Shown: piece by piece, positions 43,590 through 56,790 of the stretch
How positions within the stretch are numbered: the first letter of the stretch is position 1
Layout: each line of letters starts with the position of its first letter
Assembly (NCBI GenBank): GCA_947044405.1
Contig: CAMRHE010000115.1
Coordinates: forward strand, 4,216,001-4,280,000
DNA length: 64,000 nucleotides
Direction of reading: 5' to 3'
Source of the DNA: Leptodactylus fallax
Taxonomy: Eukaryota > Chordata > Amphibia > Anura > Leptodactylidae
The notes under the pieces: generated by a model
What the model was told of the DNA's origin: nothing
Databases searched by the model: none
What the model saw: the letters and a program-made list of their open reading frames with translations, nothing else
Program-made: the position numbers and the translations under genes

Positions 43590-43905
43590 CTGGTGACCTT
43601 TCCTCAGGATAGGTCATCAGCATCAGATTGGTGGGGGTCTGACACCTGGACCCCACACTTATCAGCTGTTCCAGGCAACCTCTGGTGTAGAAGCGCATAC
43701 AGGGAACAGAGATAGATTTTCATAGATTGGGTGCAGAACTGCAACAGTTTGGCATATACAGTGAATGGAGCCTTCTGCTTCTGGCTCTGTCCCTTCTATA
43801 GGTTTTGATACCAGAGGCTGCCTGGAACAGCTGATAGGTGTTGGTTCTATAACTAATAGATCATCAGTTTCAAAAATGGCCCCGAGCCCACAAAACTTCT
43901 TTGAA

Positions 43906-44112
43906 AGGGTTGTCCAGGATTTTTCTATTTATGGTCTATTGTTAGGATAGGCCAGAAACGTCTGATTGGTGAGGGCCGACAGCGGCCCCCTGAATGGATC
44001 AACTGTTTGGGGATGCGTCTTGGCTGTGTACGATATTATTACTACAGCTCAGCTATTGACTTCAAGGTTAGGCTTGTGTGCCATAAATAAAAATTCCTGG
44101 ACAACCACTTTA
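43906..44112. mobile_element. TTAA-type MITE
   Basis: The left end GAAAGGGTTGTCCAGGATTT and the inverted right end AAGTGGTTGTCCAGGAATTT match. It contains TTAGGATAGGCCAGAAACG. Terminal TTAA is degraded. Confidence 0.5.
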
Positions 44113-45175
44113 GCTAGGTTAATATGCCTGTTCACCAAAAGACAAAATACCACCTTTTGTGAATGTCACATATTTTCTCAGCAAGTGACAGAGGTGCAAA
44201 AGCAAGGAGTTAAACTATTTCCACTCACTTTTAGCTTTGCACTCACCTTTTACGCAGGTTGCAAATTAGCCTAAATCACATCCTGACACAGTCAGCACAC
44301 ACACATTGTAGAAGTATGAGCAATATTGTAAGTCTCAACACAACTGCTCTTCACCAGTCAAAGGGTTAACTAATCTATGATAAGCTAACAATGGTTTCTT
44401 TAGACCAGACACTAAAGAATCTTCTTCATGATGGACCCGGGGGTTCCAGCCTGGTTTCGTCATCCGAGTCATGTGATGGGAACCAACTCCAACCCCTATA
44501 CAGTGGGATTGGGCTTCACCATAGTCAGCCATCCTCCTATTTAGGCTCTTTCTCCCTTTTACAGTTTTTACATAGGGGTAAATCCCATCCTACAACAAAC
44601 AATTTAGCATCTGATCAACATCAGGAACTTCACTGAAAGATATGTTCATCGAGACCCTTCATTGTCATCTTTACCTCTAGAGGAACTTACAAATCTCCTA
44701 TTAACGTGTATGTTAAGACTATAGGAGTCCCTGTGCTATGATTATGGATGCTGCTGCTTAATATGAAGCTCCTTTAATACATGGTCCCAAAATATTACCT
44801 GTGTTACTGGTTTTAGTAGTATAACAACCAGCTAAATTTCATTATACTGTTCCTGGACAAGTAGGGAAGCTTTTAAGTTATTTTTGTTAGGATTTTTACT
44901 GGTTTACCTGGCAGATGATATCCATTGCCTTAAATATTGGCAAGCAAATTACAGCCAGTAAGTGAATACCCTGGTAGAATGACATAGAAATGAGGAACAA
45001 CACAACTAATTGAAGGTCAGCAACATGACAAGAATCAGGACAGAGAAGTAAATCAGGAATGGTACATGAGAATCAAATCTAGGAGACAGAATCAAGATTA
45101 GTACCAGAAGATGAGCACATCAGAACAAGAGGTACAAACGGGGTCAGAATCACATCATAAGTAGAAGATAAAAAC
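44113..45175. other. Unassigned DNA
   Basis: No gene is recognised. A short imperfect inversion around ATCTATGATAAGCTAAC (44373) was noted but has no known family. Confidence 0.45.
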
Positions 45176-45234
45176 TAGAGATGGGTGAACCTCTTAGGTA
45201 CAAACCACACCTTTAAATGGCTTAAAACATAGTG

Positions 45235-45730
45235 TACTGTTAGGGCTCCTAGGAACCTATCTATAAAACAAAGTGTAGGACAGTGTCAGGTCTCCTACGA
45301 ACCTATCTACAAAACATATTGTATAACACTGTCAGGGATCCTAGGAACCTATCTATAAAATATATTGTAGGACAGTGTCAGGGCTCCTAGGAACCTATCT
45401 ATAAAACATATTTTATAACACTCCCAGGGTTCCTAGGAACCTGTCAATAAAACATAGTGTAGAACACTATCAGGGCTCCTAGGAACCTATCTATAAAACA
45501 TTGTGTAGAACACTGTCAGGGCTCCTAGGAACCTATCTCTAAAACATATTATTTAACACTGTCAAGGCTTCTAGGAACCTATCTTTAAAACATAGCATAG
45601 AACATTGTCAGGGCTCGTAGGAATCTATCTATAAAACGTAGTGTAGAACACTGTCAGGGCTCCTAGGAACCTATCTTTAAAACATAGCGTAGAACACTAA
45701 CAGGGCTCCTAGGAACCTATCTATCAAATT
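45235..45730. repeat. Minisatellite, ~46-bp unit, about 11 units
   Basis: Units follow GGGCTCCTAGGAACCTATCT + ATAAAACATAGTGTAGAACACTGTCA with a few percent divergence. The array starts inside the left part of the hAT-like element and stops at a short AT-rich stretch (45731-45765). Confidence 0.93.
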
Positions 45731-46049
45731 TCTAGCAGTATATCTATCTAATTTCTACAGTATAATAGGTGGAGGCCCAGGGGAGGTATAAAAAATAAAA
45801 AAACATTCATACCCTCCTTCTGTTACCTCTTTTGGGCCTCCTCGCAGCATCCAGTGCTCTGTCTCTGCCTCCTCAGTGATGCCATGTTCTCAGGGTCACT
45901 GCTAAGGCTTGTGGTTGGGCCTCAGAGGAGACATGGGCATGCTGAGCCCATGTCTCCTCAGAGTGTCATGATGTCATGACACTCGGGATGCCCATGTGAC
46001 TGCTGGAGACCCAATCACAGGCATCAGCGGTGACCCCAGACATGTCATA

Positions 46050-47655
<1,606 letters not shown>

Positions 47656-47882
47656 TATCACCAGGAGACTGCCCAACGCCTCAGGAAGGTGAAAAAGAGG
47701 TAAAGAAAGGTGAGTATGAATGTTTTTTTTTATTTTTTACACTCCCCTGGGCCTCAAACTATTATACTCTGAAGAGACCCCAGAGTATAATGCTGCAGCC
47801 ATTTTAGTTTACCCGAGACAAATTTCCATTTGGAATATTTGGGTCTATCCCGGCTCGGTACGAGTCGGTTTACCTATCTCTA

Positions 47883-49559
47883 GTAAAAAACAATTGCTAT
47901 TTCTCCAAAGAAGTAAGCAGCAACACCATCATTGCACCAAAGAACGTATTTGTATATCAACAAAAACAGTGATATCTTGGCAGTGTAGGTACCGATTCAC
48001 AAAGGGAAAACACTGTTTGATTCAGTGACAGATTCCCTTTAAGGACTAAAAGACAAAGACAGGAAAAAAAAAAACATGTCTAAAATGAAAAAAAAAAATA
48101 AATATTTGTCTGTCCAGCATTTTAGCCCTGGATATTTTTGGAGTGTGTAGTAACTCTGAACACTCACACATTATCACTAGCTCCTTTTGTCACAAGACAC
48201 AAAGAAAAGACTGAGGTTTATGTTTATGTTTAGGTTCAGGTTTTTAATATTCAATTTTCTGTTTTGAATCCTAAAAAAATCCTAACTCCCGTTCAGATGT
48301 GGAATTGGTGCTGGAATCTTTTTTTCAAGGTGAATCAAAGATTTATGTCAGTTATCAATCAAGATGGCGTCTGAGTATTGTGAAGTTCTGAAGCAATGTG
48401 GACTTTGCATCCATATCTTCAAACTGCCATGTGATGTTCTGCATGAAATCATTGCCTGAATGAACTACAAAGAGGTGGGGTTTATGCTGATTTGTATAAA
48501 AAGGGGGGACAAACTATAGGGGTTAAGAAGTAGCAGAGGCCCTCAAGGCCTAAGGAAGCCCTTCTGTGACACACGACAAATGTATTATAAATGGGAGAAG
48601 GGAGAGATGGGGCATTCATACAGATTTTGCATTATGGCCCAGGAGCTTCAAATTACTTCTCTGTTGACAGGAGCTACATCTCAATGGAGAAAGGAGTAAC
48701 CACCACCACTGTCAAGTTAGTCAACATTATGGTTCTAGATGTGTGTATCAAGCACTTTCTTTGGGTTCCAGTCCTGGTTTCCATCAATAGAATATGGATG
48801 GCTTACTAACTTTATTGTACTGCCACCACCTCATGTGATCCTGGTGTGACTTCTCCACCTTATGATTGTGACGGTATCTTTTTTACGTGTTCTGGTACAT
48901 TTGTCTGATGAAACCCATGATGATGAATGGTTCTCTTGTCTCTAAACCGGAAGCAACAATTTTAGTAATGCAGACTATGGTTACGATAGAAGGTTTCCAA
49001 TTCCACCTACCATATCATCATGAGAGGTCTCGTACTGGCTTTTCCCCTATGTTCCATTTTTCAATGAGCTCTCCAGACCCCCTGTTCCAACCAAGCCTGA
49101 TTAATTACACTGTGAGTCACGTCTTCACCTGGCTTAGTCATACATTTGGATCCACAGATATGGTAAATAACACAGACGTAGGTCATTTTGGTTTGAGAGA
49201 CCATATGACATTGAGTCTATGATGTCTTCTAATGAGTAAAAAACTGATTCATGTTCATTATGGTTTGTAAATAATCTTCTGCAATGGGGTTTCACTCTCA
49301 AAAGCATCACTAAAGTAGTTTCAGTCTATTTCTAGCCTTTAAAGGCATAAACACCTTTCTGTGGTCAGGCAGCACGCTTCTGTTCCCCTGTTGCCATGGA
49401 AAATGGTGTGGGCTGATAACATCACTATAAGCACTTTTCCACTATATGGAACTAACTCGATGTTATTTGCTTTTGTTGTTTTTCCATAGCAAAAAAAATC
49501 CTGGATAGTACATGGTAATTTTTTGGTGTCTCCTCAATCAAGACATCAAGCAAGTTTCA
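47883..49559. other. Unassigned DNA
   Basis: The largest frame is 111 codons at 48887-49222 plus; it is Met- and His-rich with no domain I recognise. Poly-A/C-free runs of A lie near 48064-48101. No repeat family is certain. Confidence 0.4.
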
Positions 49560-49845
49560 GGGTATATTCACATGGCGGAAAATGAATAGGAATTCCTCTT
49601 CATTTTCCGCCGCCGGCATTTTCGTCACGGTCTAGCCCGGATGAATGGACCTAATCAGCAGAGAGTCTCGAAATCCGCGGCAAGATCGAGCAGGACACTT
49701 CTTTTTTCTGTGTCCTGCTGCGATCTCTGCCTCCCATTGAAAACAATGGGAGGTGGATTCTGGGAGGAATCTGCTCCAGATTCAGAGGCGAAATCCGCCC
49801 AAAAATCCGGAGCAAATTCCTCCTTGTGAACACAGCCTAAGCGTT
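49560..49845. repeat. GC-rich interspersed repeat with inverted parts
   Basis: It begins GGGTATATTCACATGGCGG and ends TTGTGAACACAGCCTAAGCG, the inverted form of the 'GGCT..GTTCACA' start. CTCCCATTGAAAACAATGGG is a perfect local hairpin. It belongs to the group at 7241, 22853 and 51741. The overlapping open frames on both strands are incidental. Confidence 0.55.
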
Positions 49846-49912
49846 ACTGTACGGTCATGTGTCCAAACACTGCAATGGAAAACAAAGGACCTGGTACTAA
49901 AATCAAGTTGAT

Positions 49913-50060
49913 TTAAAGGGGTTGTCCACTTTCAGACCAATATTGAGAGACAAATGTTATTATTGTAATAAATAATAAAATGATATACAATTTTCCAATA
50001 TACTTTCTATATCAATTCCTGATGGTATTCTAGATCTCAGCTTGCTGTCATTCATTCTGC
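49913..50060. mobile_element. TTAA MITE left part
   Basis: TTAAAGGGGTTGTCCACTTT followed by CAATATTGAGAGACAAATG and an AT-rich segment. No right end is identified. Confidence 0.5.
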
Positions 50061-50684
50061 TTACTGCCAGTGGGTAAAAATCAGTCCACGGTCATGAGAT
50101 ATACAGTCCATGGTCATGTGATGTACAGTCCATGATCGTGTAGTGTACATGTGATGATAAACTAAAACTTTTTCTATTGTGTTGTGTGGCAATAGAAAAT
50201 CTGGTGCACTTATTGAATAATCGAGTGTCTTATACCACTGGTGAAGTGCTCTATTTTGCAACTAAAAATCACATTCGCCTATAAGTTTATGTGGAGTATT
50301 TTTAGACAGTTTTAACCACACCGCATTTTTTTGTGTATTTTTATTGGCGACAGTGTCACATTTCTGCATTAAGATGTAAACCTTTTATTTATGTGTCGGA
50401 GTTTTAATTCTGGCGGGTAAGGTTTAGTTTATTCCCTCCACTGTCTCCACTGTTCCTCCAGGACACAACCTGGGGAACATACCAGGAAGTACCATACCTG
50501 ACAAAGTTAAAGTGAGTCTGTCAGGTCTAAAATGCCTCCCAAACAAATATTTTTACATGTAGGGGACTTTAAAAGGAGCAGAAACATACCTTTGTTGGCA
50601 TAAAAAGACAATTGATGGTGAAAGTGGTGCTGCACATACTAGTATCACCATGCCTGACAGTAATCGGCTGCATCTTTACATGTA
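50061..50684. other. Unassigned DNA
   Basis: A short tandem phrase (ATACAGTCCATGGTCATGTG) repeats two to three times at 50085-50150. No gene is seen. Confidence 0.5.
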
Positions 50685-50895
50685 CAGTGGGTGTGGAAAG
50701 TATTCAGACCCCTTTAAATTTTTCACTCTTTGTTTCTTTGCAGCCATTTGCTAAAAGCAAAAAAGTTCATTTTATTTCTCATTAATGTACACTCAGCACC
50801 CCATCTTGACAGAAAAACCCCAGAAATTTAGATATTTTTGCAAATTTCTTAAAAAAGAAAAACTGAAATATCACATGGTCATAAGTATTCAGACC

Positions 50896-51380
50896 TGAGG
50901 CGTAGCTAGGGGTTCAGCACAGGGGGGCGAACATGTCCAAGTGGGCCCCCAACTTGGACATGTTCGTATACCGATACTATCACTATATGATGAGCGTATA
51001 GTGGTATATAGCGGCTCTACACTGGGCTCTGCAGACGGTTTAAGTGAATACAGTGCAGTAACATTCTGTGACTTACAGGTGACGTCTCTGACTAATCGTT
51101 CACATTCCCCGTATCTTTCATCTGGACGGCCATGACCACTTCTTCCAGTCTCTGTGAAGTTTGCAACACAGACATCCTTGGCTCCTCACTTTTCCAGGCA
51201 CCTGGCCCACATTGTCCTCACCTACACAAAGCCCCCATCCTGCTGCTACCCCAATTATAAAATATATAATATACCCCCCCATAATGAATAATACCCCCAA
51301 GTGCAACTTTAAATTAATAACTTCCCTGGGCACCCCTTTAAATAGATCCCCTTATTAATAATGTCCCAGGTGTTTCCTAA
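50896..51380. mobile_element. hAT-like fragment inside the Tc1 copy
   Basis: The left edge GAGGCGTAGCTAGGGG resembles the CAGTGGTGTAAGTACC terminus. ACATGTCCAAGTGGG / CCCCAACTTGGACATGT is a local hairpin at 50932-50961. A run of A at 51385-51400 marks the end. Confidence 0.45.
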
Positions 51381-51399
51381 TTAAAAAAAAAAAAAAAAC

Positions 51400-51720
51400 A
51401 CAAGGGAAAAAAAATTATTGGGGTTCCAATACCCAGGACCCCGAGGATCAGCTGTTTGAATGACCCGCGGTACCTGTGTAAGCTCTGTGACCCCTTCTCT
51501 GTTTACATAGTGTCATTCTTTTCATAGCGGCCATGTAATGTAACTACAGCCTCGTCCTTTACATGTCTATGTGACAAGACTGGAATGACATCACATGGTC
51601 ACTATAAACAGACAAGGTGTGATATAAACAGGCACCATAGCCCCTTCATACAGCTGATCAGTGGGGAATCACTTATCTCTTATTGATTATTTATTCTGAG
51701 GATAGATCATCAATACAAAT
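51400..51720. mobile_element. MITE fragment of the 'GGATAGGTCATCA' family
   Basis: It has CAATACCCAGGACCCCGAGGATCAGCTG, and at the right GCTGATCAGTGGGG and GAGGATAGATCATCAATAC. TTAA occurs at the right (AACTTAAGG, 51735). Confidence 0.5.
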
Positions 51721-51740
51721 GAGCTGTAAAACAACTTAAG

Positions 51741-52090
51741 GCTAAGGCCCCACGTGGCGTCCTGCAGCAAAAAACAGCTGTGGGAAAAATCGCGGTGGCG
51801 AAGCATCGCGGTTCTTCCTGCAGCACTTTGCACAGAATGTTTGCAGAGGTTTCCTCTGTGGACTTTCTGCTTCAATTATATCTCTAGGGAAACCTCTGGC
51901 GTTTCCGTAGGTATGATTGACATGCTGCGATTTCCAAAACTGCGACTGTTTCAGAAATCGCAGCGTATCCACTGCGTGTATTTTACTGCAAAGTGGGGAT
52001 GGGATGGGGCCCCATGGTGGCGAAAACCCACAGAAAAAAACGTGGCATTCTAGCAAATCCCATCCACACATTGCGGAAAAATACGTGAAG
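51741..52090. repeat. GC-rich interspersed repeat ('GGCTAAGGCCCCACG' type)
   Basis: It starts GGCTAAGGCCCCACGTGGCG and ends near CACACATTGCGGAAAAATACG. The interior has CTGCGATTTCC / GAAATCGCAGCG inverted pairs. Several overlapping antisense frames (up to 130 codons) come from this GC-rich DNA and are not credible genes. Confidence 0.5.
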
Positions 52091-52855
52091 CAGACGATGC
52101 AGTAGGGAGATGGGAGAAAGTTCCACAAAGTCAACTATCACTGCAGCCCTCCACCAGTCGGGGCTTTATGGCAGAGTAGCCCGAAGGAAGCCTCTCCTCA
52201 GTGCAAGACATATGACAGCCCGCATAGAGTTTGCCAAAACACAAATGAAGGACTCCAAGACTATGAGAAATAAGATTCTCTGGTCTGATGAGACAAAGAT
52301 TGAACTTTTTGGCGTTAATTCTAAGTGGTATGTGTGGAGAAAAGCAGGCACTGCTCATCACCTGCCCAATACAATCCCAACAGTGAAGCATGGTGGTGGC
52401 AGCATCATACTATGGGGGTGTTTTTCAGCTGCAGGGACAGGACGACTGGTTACAATTGAAGGAAAGATGAATGCGGTCAAGTACAGAGATATCCTGGAAG
52501 AAAACCTCTTCCAGAGTGCTCTGGACCTCAGACTGGGCCGAAAGTTCACCTTCCAACAAGACAATGACCCAAAGCACACAGCTAAAATAACAAAGGAGTG
52601 GCTTTGGAACAACTCTGTGACCATTCTTGACTGGCCCAGCCAGAGCCCTGACCTCAACCCTATTCAGCATCTCTGGAGAAACCTGAAAATGGCTCCACCA
52701 ACGTTCACCATCCAACCTGACGGAACTGGAGAGGATCTGCAAGGAAGAATGGTAGAGGATCCCCAAATCCAGATGTGAAAAACTTGTTGCATCATTCCCA
52801 AGAAGACTCATGGCTGTACTAGCTCAAAAGGAAGGGGCTTCTACTCAATACTGAG
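52090..52855 (+). pseudogene. Tc1 transposase C-terminal two-thirds, catalytic Glu changed to Gln
   Basis: The frame 52110-52778 reads [45 protein letters not shown] and [14 protein letters not shown]. The final acidic residue is lost: the block reads [11 protein letters not shown] where the family has NPIEHLW (codon CAG). A frameshift after LKMAP (about 52690) puts the last part out of frame; in the other frame the normal end LVASFPRRLMAVLAQKEG...TQY is present to a TGA at 52853-52855. The N-terminal DNA-binding half is absent. It is inactive. The minus-strand frames here are shadows. Confidence 0.88.
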
Positions 52856-52949
52856 CAAAGGGTCTGAATACTTATGACCATGTGATATGTCATATACATA
52901 TTTCACTGTATATGTACAGTACAAGACATAGCAGAGATCATGGCACCTA

Positions 52950-53470
52950 GAGATTATTTAATAAGGGTGATTTGGGTTATGGCCCAGGGCCTGAGTTTGC
53001 AAAGGGGCCCCATAGAAAATTGCTATCTCACCTCATAGTCAACTGTATCTGCCAATACAGTTGTTTACAGTTGCAAGACATAGAAGTCTATGATTCCCTC
53101 CTGCCCTGTCTCCTTTATCCTTACTTTAGACCTGTAGCAGGCTACTGGTGGCTACTGAAGGTGTATTATAATCATTGTTGGCCATTAAGGGGGCATTATA
53201 ATGATTGATGGCCACTAAAGGGGCATTATACTGTACTGTGTGGTGCCTACTATGGGAGCATTATATTGTGTAGTGGTCAATAGTAGACATTATACAGTGT
53301 GGTGGGTTCTAAGGGGACATTATATAGTGTGGTGGCTACTGAGGGTGCATTATAGTGTGCGCTGGCTCTGAGGGAGCATTATGCTGTGTGGGTTGACACT
53401 AAGGGGCATTATACTGTATATGGGCAATAAAGAGGGTTCATCACTACACAGATGCCTGGGCAGGGTTAGA
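52950..53470. mobile_element. hAT-like remnant with the 'ATTATACTGTGTGG' array
   Basis: At the left is GGCCCAGGGCCTGAGTTTGC...GGGGCCCCATAG, then tandem units such as GGGGCATTATACTGTACTG and GGACATTATATAGTGTGGTGG at 30-35-bp steps (53160-53450). Termini are not defined. Confidence 0.6.
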
Positions 53471-55290
53471 GTTGTGGCAAAATGGACTTAAATTTGCTGT
53501 GACGTGCTGTGGGGGAAAGCACACTGAACAGGTCAGGACTGTGGTATTCTTATTTCACCCCTACTGGCAATGATGAAATGCAAAAGGTCAGAGTGTGTTT
53601 CAGAAGGAATAGTGATGAGTACCATCTGGCCAGTATTACAGAAAAGGGCACCTGGTGAAAATAGCAGCCATTTGCAAAAGAAGATAATGGAATCAACCTC
53701 CCCAAATATGACTCTGGATTCTTAGTATTACCCAGTATTCAATCCTAGTCATCCTATAGGGATTCTATCCTCTTATCATACTATACTTTGCATGGATGTT
53801 ACAGCTCCTATCTATAAACTGAAAACATTTGGATGCTTGACTGGATTCCTAGCCATGGCACTGCAATGAAAGCACTAAATCCTACTCCATCTGCATTTCC
53901 TATACATTTCACCATTTTTATCATATTTCTTTTTTTCCTTAATTTCGATCTATTATTTTAGAAGTCAAAGAAAGTTTACTTGGTTTCTCCCAGACTGTTG
54001 AAGTTCTCAGTTGATATCCGCGAGCTGCAGAGCCGCAGGTTTCCTATCCCCGGTTTAACAAACATTACTAATTCTACATACTTTGCAAAATCCAGGTTCA
54101 GCGCATTGAGACTAAAGCACAAATCCCATCTGTTTCAGAGGCTGCTCTCCCAGTACTGTTACAGTAATTATACTCACACTGTACTATGTAACAATAAGGC
54201 TCAATTTACATGAATTCTCTCCCACAGGAGCCCAGAAATGAAGCACTGCCAGCATTCATAAGTAGTGATTGATTTACACACATAGATTTTCATGTTTTTC
54301 CCAAAGAGAAAGACAGAGAAACAGTAGTTTGGGCCTTTTGATGATGAGGAGGGGGGATCAATATCACAGGACAGACGCAATTTAATGGGCTGTGTATTTT
54401 TATATAAGAATGCCAGAATTTCCAGGAAGAAAAGAGTTCAATACAACATCTATGAATACCTGCTATATGAAGGTCTTTGGTGAGTACGCTTCATTTACAT
54501 GTAGCGGAGCAGAGCTCGGTACACAGGGTAAATCCTACTGCTTCCAATCAATGCTGTCTATATTGTTTTCTTCCTGTCTGAGCTATGTCTGTTGTTGTTT
54601 GGTTTAGACTTTTCGCATACCGTGGAGCTGTCATATTAATCCCCTACAGTATTCCTGGGCTCTGTACGGCCTGTAAGAAGTAGACATCACATATGGAAAT
54701 CTTCACAAGTCAGAAAGCAAAAGGCACAGTAAACAGAACATCATTTATACCAATGCTACTGGATTAACCATTGCATTTTGAGGGATTAAGTATTTTCGTC
54801 CTATTTGCATCCCGTTTCCAGGCTAGGCACTGACCTATTCCTGTATCTATAAGCCCTCTACACATTACAGAGAAGCAGAATAAGTATGCCAATTTCAGCT
54901 GTACCAGCTAACTATCTTATGTGCATGGGGGCCTTACGAATTTCCCTTGACCAATGATAGATGGGTATGTTGAATTTTAGTGTTGAAGCCCCCACAAGGG
55001 AAAATAGGTGCTTTGACAGATGTGGTCATAACAGCTAATTTGTATACGGATTAAAAGTTGATTTTATCAGCAGCAAAGACACAAAGAAGATATGTTCATT
55101 ATGCCACTTACTGCCCCTACAACAGCATAGAAGTGGTTTAGCAGTGATTTTGGTGGTGGTAGGCTTCTTTTCATGGTGTCCCTTTAGATAACTCGGAAGG
55201 ACACCTACTTGGACAACTGTTATTTTTCTCACTTTCACTTTCCCAACTCCACTTTATACATAGAGCATCTTGATCGTGTTAGAGAATGAA
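53471..55290. other. Unassigned DNA; 53935-54260 possibly conserved
   Basis: No gene is recognised. The segment 53935-54260 (CAGTTGATATCCGCGAGCTG, TTGCAAAATCCAGGTTCAGCG) is repeat-free and of higher complexity, and might be regulatory. The rest shows nothing. Confidence 0.4.
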
Positions 55291-55473
55291 TTAAGGCTGG
55301 CCTTCTTCCAAAAACCATACCTCCTCTGTTCATGGGTTGTGCGTGATATTGCAACTCAGTTCCATTAAAGTAAATGAAGCTGAGTTGTAATAATAGACCA
55401 AACCTGTCGACAGGTGTGGTGCTGTTCTAGAAGAAAGCGGCCATGTTTTTCTAATCCTGGACAACCCCTTTAA
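55291..55473. mobile_element. 183-bp TTAA MITE with internal palindrome
   Basis: TTAA lies at 55291-55294 and 55470-55473. The right end, inverted, is TTAAAGGGGTTGTCCAGGAT. The centre ATTGCAACTCAGTTCCATT/AATGAAGCTGAGTTGTAAT is an inverted pair, and GTTCTAGAAGAAAGCGGCC mirrors GGCCTTCTTCC. A typical T2-like MITE. Confidence 0.65.
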
Positions 55474-55673
55474 TTCATGTTCAAACAATTGATAATATGC
55501 AGGTAACCCATGGATTACTGACTTAATACACTCTACGTGGCAGCATTTGAAGTAGTTCTCTGTGAATTTCCAGATCCCTTTCCTTGAAACTAGAACTTCC
55601 ATAGTCATCTTTGTAAACACAATATGTCACAGTGGAAGAGAGAAGTTGGTTTTGTAGGGGCTAGACTCTTATT

Positions 55674-55998
55674 TTAAGGGGGTTTACTAGCTCCTAATTC
55701 ATGTTTTACTGATAACCTATTCACAGGATTCATCAGTATCTGATCTGTGGGGAACCCTGCACAGATCAGCAGCCAGAGCCAGAAGCTACATTAGTTGATG
55801 GGGTGGGTGTGCATTCTGCTATTCAAGTAATAGGAGCAGCACTGCAGTTCCCTGGTGCAACCCCTATACAGTGGATGGCGCTGTGGCTCTGCATCTATTA
55901 CTTGAGTAGGAGCACAGCTTCTTCCACTCCCCATCCAGTGCTGCAGCTTCTGCGGTTGGATCCCCATTAATGCATTAGGGGCCAGAAAACCTTTTTAA
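55674..55998. mobile_element. 325-bp TTAA MITE ('GGATAGGTCATCA' relative)
   Basis: TTAA at 55674-55677 (TTAAGGGGGTTTACTAGC) and at 55995-55998. The inside has GATCTGTGGGGAACCCTGCA and ATTACTTGAGTAGGAGC / GCTATTCAAGTAATAGGAGC in inverse order. Confidence 0.6.
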
Positions 55999-56039
55999 GT
56001 GTTTGGTTACCTGTCAACTCTCAGATGATTTACGGAGAT

Positions 56040-56212
56040 TGTAATATACTGTCATAGATTATAAGCTCCTGCACAGGGTCCTCACTCCTTTTGTGTAAAT
56101 TGATCTATTACCCAATAATGTCTCATTTTGTCTGTACATGGACCCTCTGATTTGTAAAGTGCTGCGGAATATGTTGATGCTATGTAAATAAAATTTTATT
56201 ACTATTATAGGA
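56040..56212 (+). repeat. Interspersed repeat with GTGCTGCGGAATATGTTG signature
   Basis: AAAGTGCTGCGGAATATGTT followed by GCTATGTAAATAAAATTTTA. Its complement, TATAGCGCCATCATATTCCG, is in the copy at 58193-58330. This is a common anuran interspersed sequence (from memory). Confidence 0.55.
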
Positions 56213-56470
56213 GAAGAATTTCAACACCCAGACCTTTTGAAGGTAAACCACTGACAGAGGAGTCTGTGTAGGTTTATTTCCCTCTCCCATTGAGAAAACT
56301 ATGACTGAGCTCAGCATTTATGTTTACATTGGGAATAATAGCTGATGACTATGTAAGTGTTCTTATCTGCATGATCTGCTGAACAAAGCATGTATGTCTA
56401 TAGGAGAGTCAGTAGGAATAGTAGTGAGGTGAAAATGATGTTTGAGCATGTTTTGTTCTACATAGATACC

Positions 56471-56790
56471 CTTACCAGGGTTGAACTGGCCCACCAGGGT
56501 ACCGGTGAATCCCTCGATGGGGCCTGTGCCTTTAGATGGCCCTATCCTTTTTTTTTAATAGGCAGTAGAGGTGCGGTAACGGCCCCTATTCACTTACCTC
56601 TCCTCCGTCCTGTTCCCGGCCTCTACACCTCCCGCTTCAGCCTCCAAAGGGTCCCCATACGCAGCACATTACGTCATTGCGACATGATATATGGTGGACA
56701 GGGCCTAGGCTGAAGAGGTGAGGTTGCGAGCAGGAACAGGGAGAGGTAAGTGATGCAGCCAAGCTCTCCCTGGTATTGGCGATCTGGTTT
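56471..56790. mobile_element. hAT-like element fragment
   Basis: The left edge CAGGGTTGAACTGGCCCACC relates to 23991. The inside has ATTCACTTACCTCTCC and, inverted, GGAGAGGTAAGTGATG, so the two halves fold on each other around the CATTACGTCATTGCG centre. The plus 107-codon frame at 56390-56713 is incidental. Confidence 0.5.

Larger units (their letters stand above)
42622..43905. mobile_element. TTAA MITE split by a hAT-like insertion
   Basis: The left end TTAAAGGGAATTTCCAGG (42622) runs to 42658 and then the 8-bp duplication. After the insertion it continues at 43598 with CTTTCCTCAGGATAGGTCAT...GGTGGGGGTCTGACACC, the expected body of the 'GGATAGGTCATCA' family. The right edge is at about 43905 (TTCTTTGAAAGGG), where the next MITE starts. 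Confidence 0.65.
50685..52895 (+). mobile_element. Tc1-type transposon broken by ~1.2 kb of other repeats
   Basis: The left end CAGTGGGTGTGGAAAGTATT (TA at 50683-50684) runs to the inner repeat ATAAGTATTCAGACC at about 50883-50897. There the sequence changes to a hAT-like end. Transposase sequence starts again at about 52090 in the second HTH and runs to 52855, followed by GGGTCTGAATACTTATGACC (the inner right repeat) and then loss of the outer right TIR. About 350 bp of N-terminal coding sequence is missing. Confidence 0.8.

Noticed and set aside
45235..45730. Regular repeats that could suggest a CRISPR array
   Set aside because: Units are contiguous with no unique spacers, no cas genes occur and the context is eukaryotic.
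48887..49222. 111-codon plus-strand frame
   Set aside because: No domain is recognised, composition is unlike a globular protein, and there are no neighbouring exons or splice context to support it.
51742..52134. 130-codon minus-strand frame
   Set aside because: GC-rich repeat DNA gives long frames on both strands here (99 and 130 codons); no domain is seen and it runs into Tc1 sequence.
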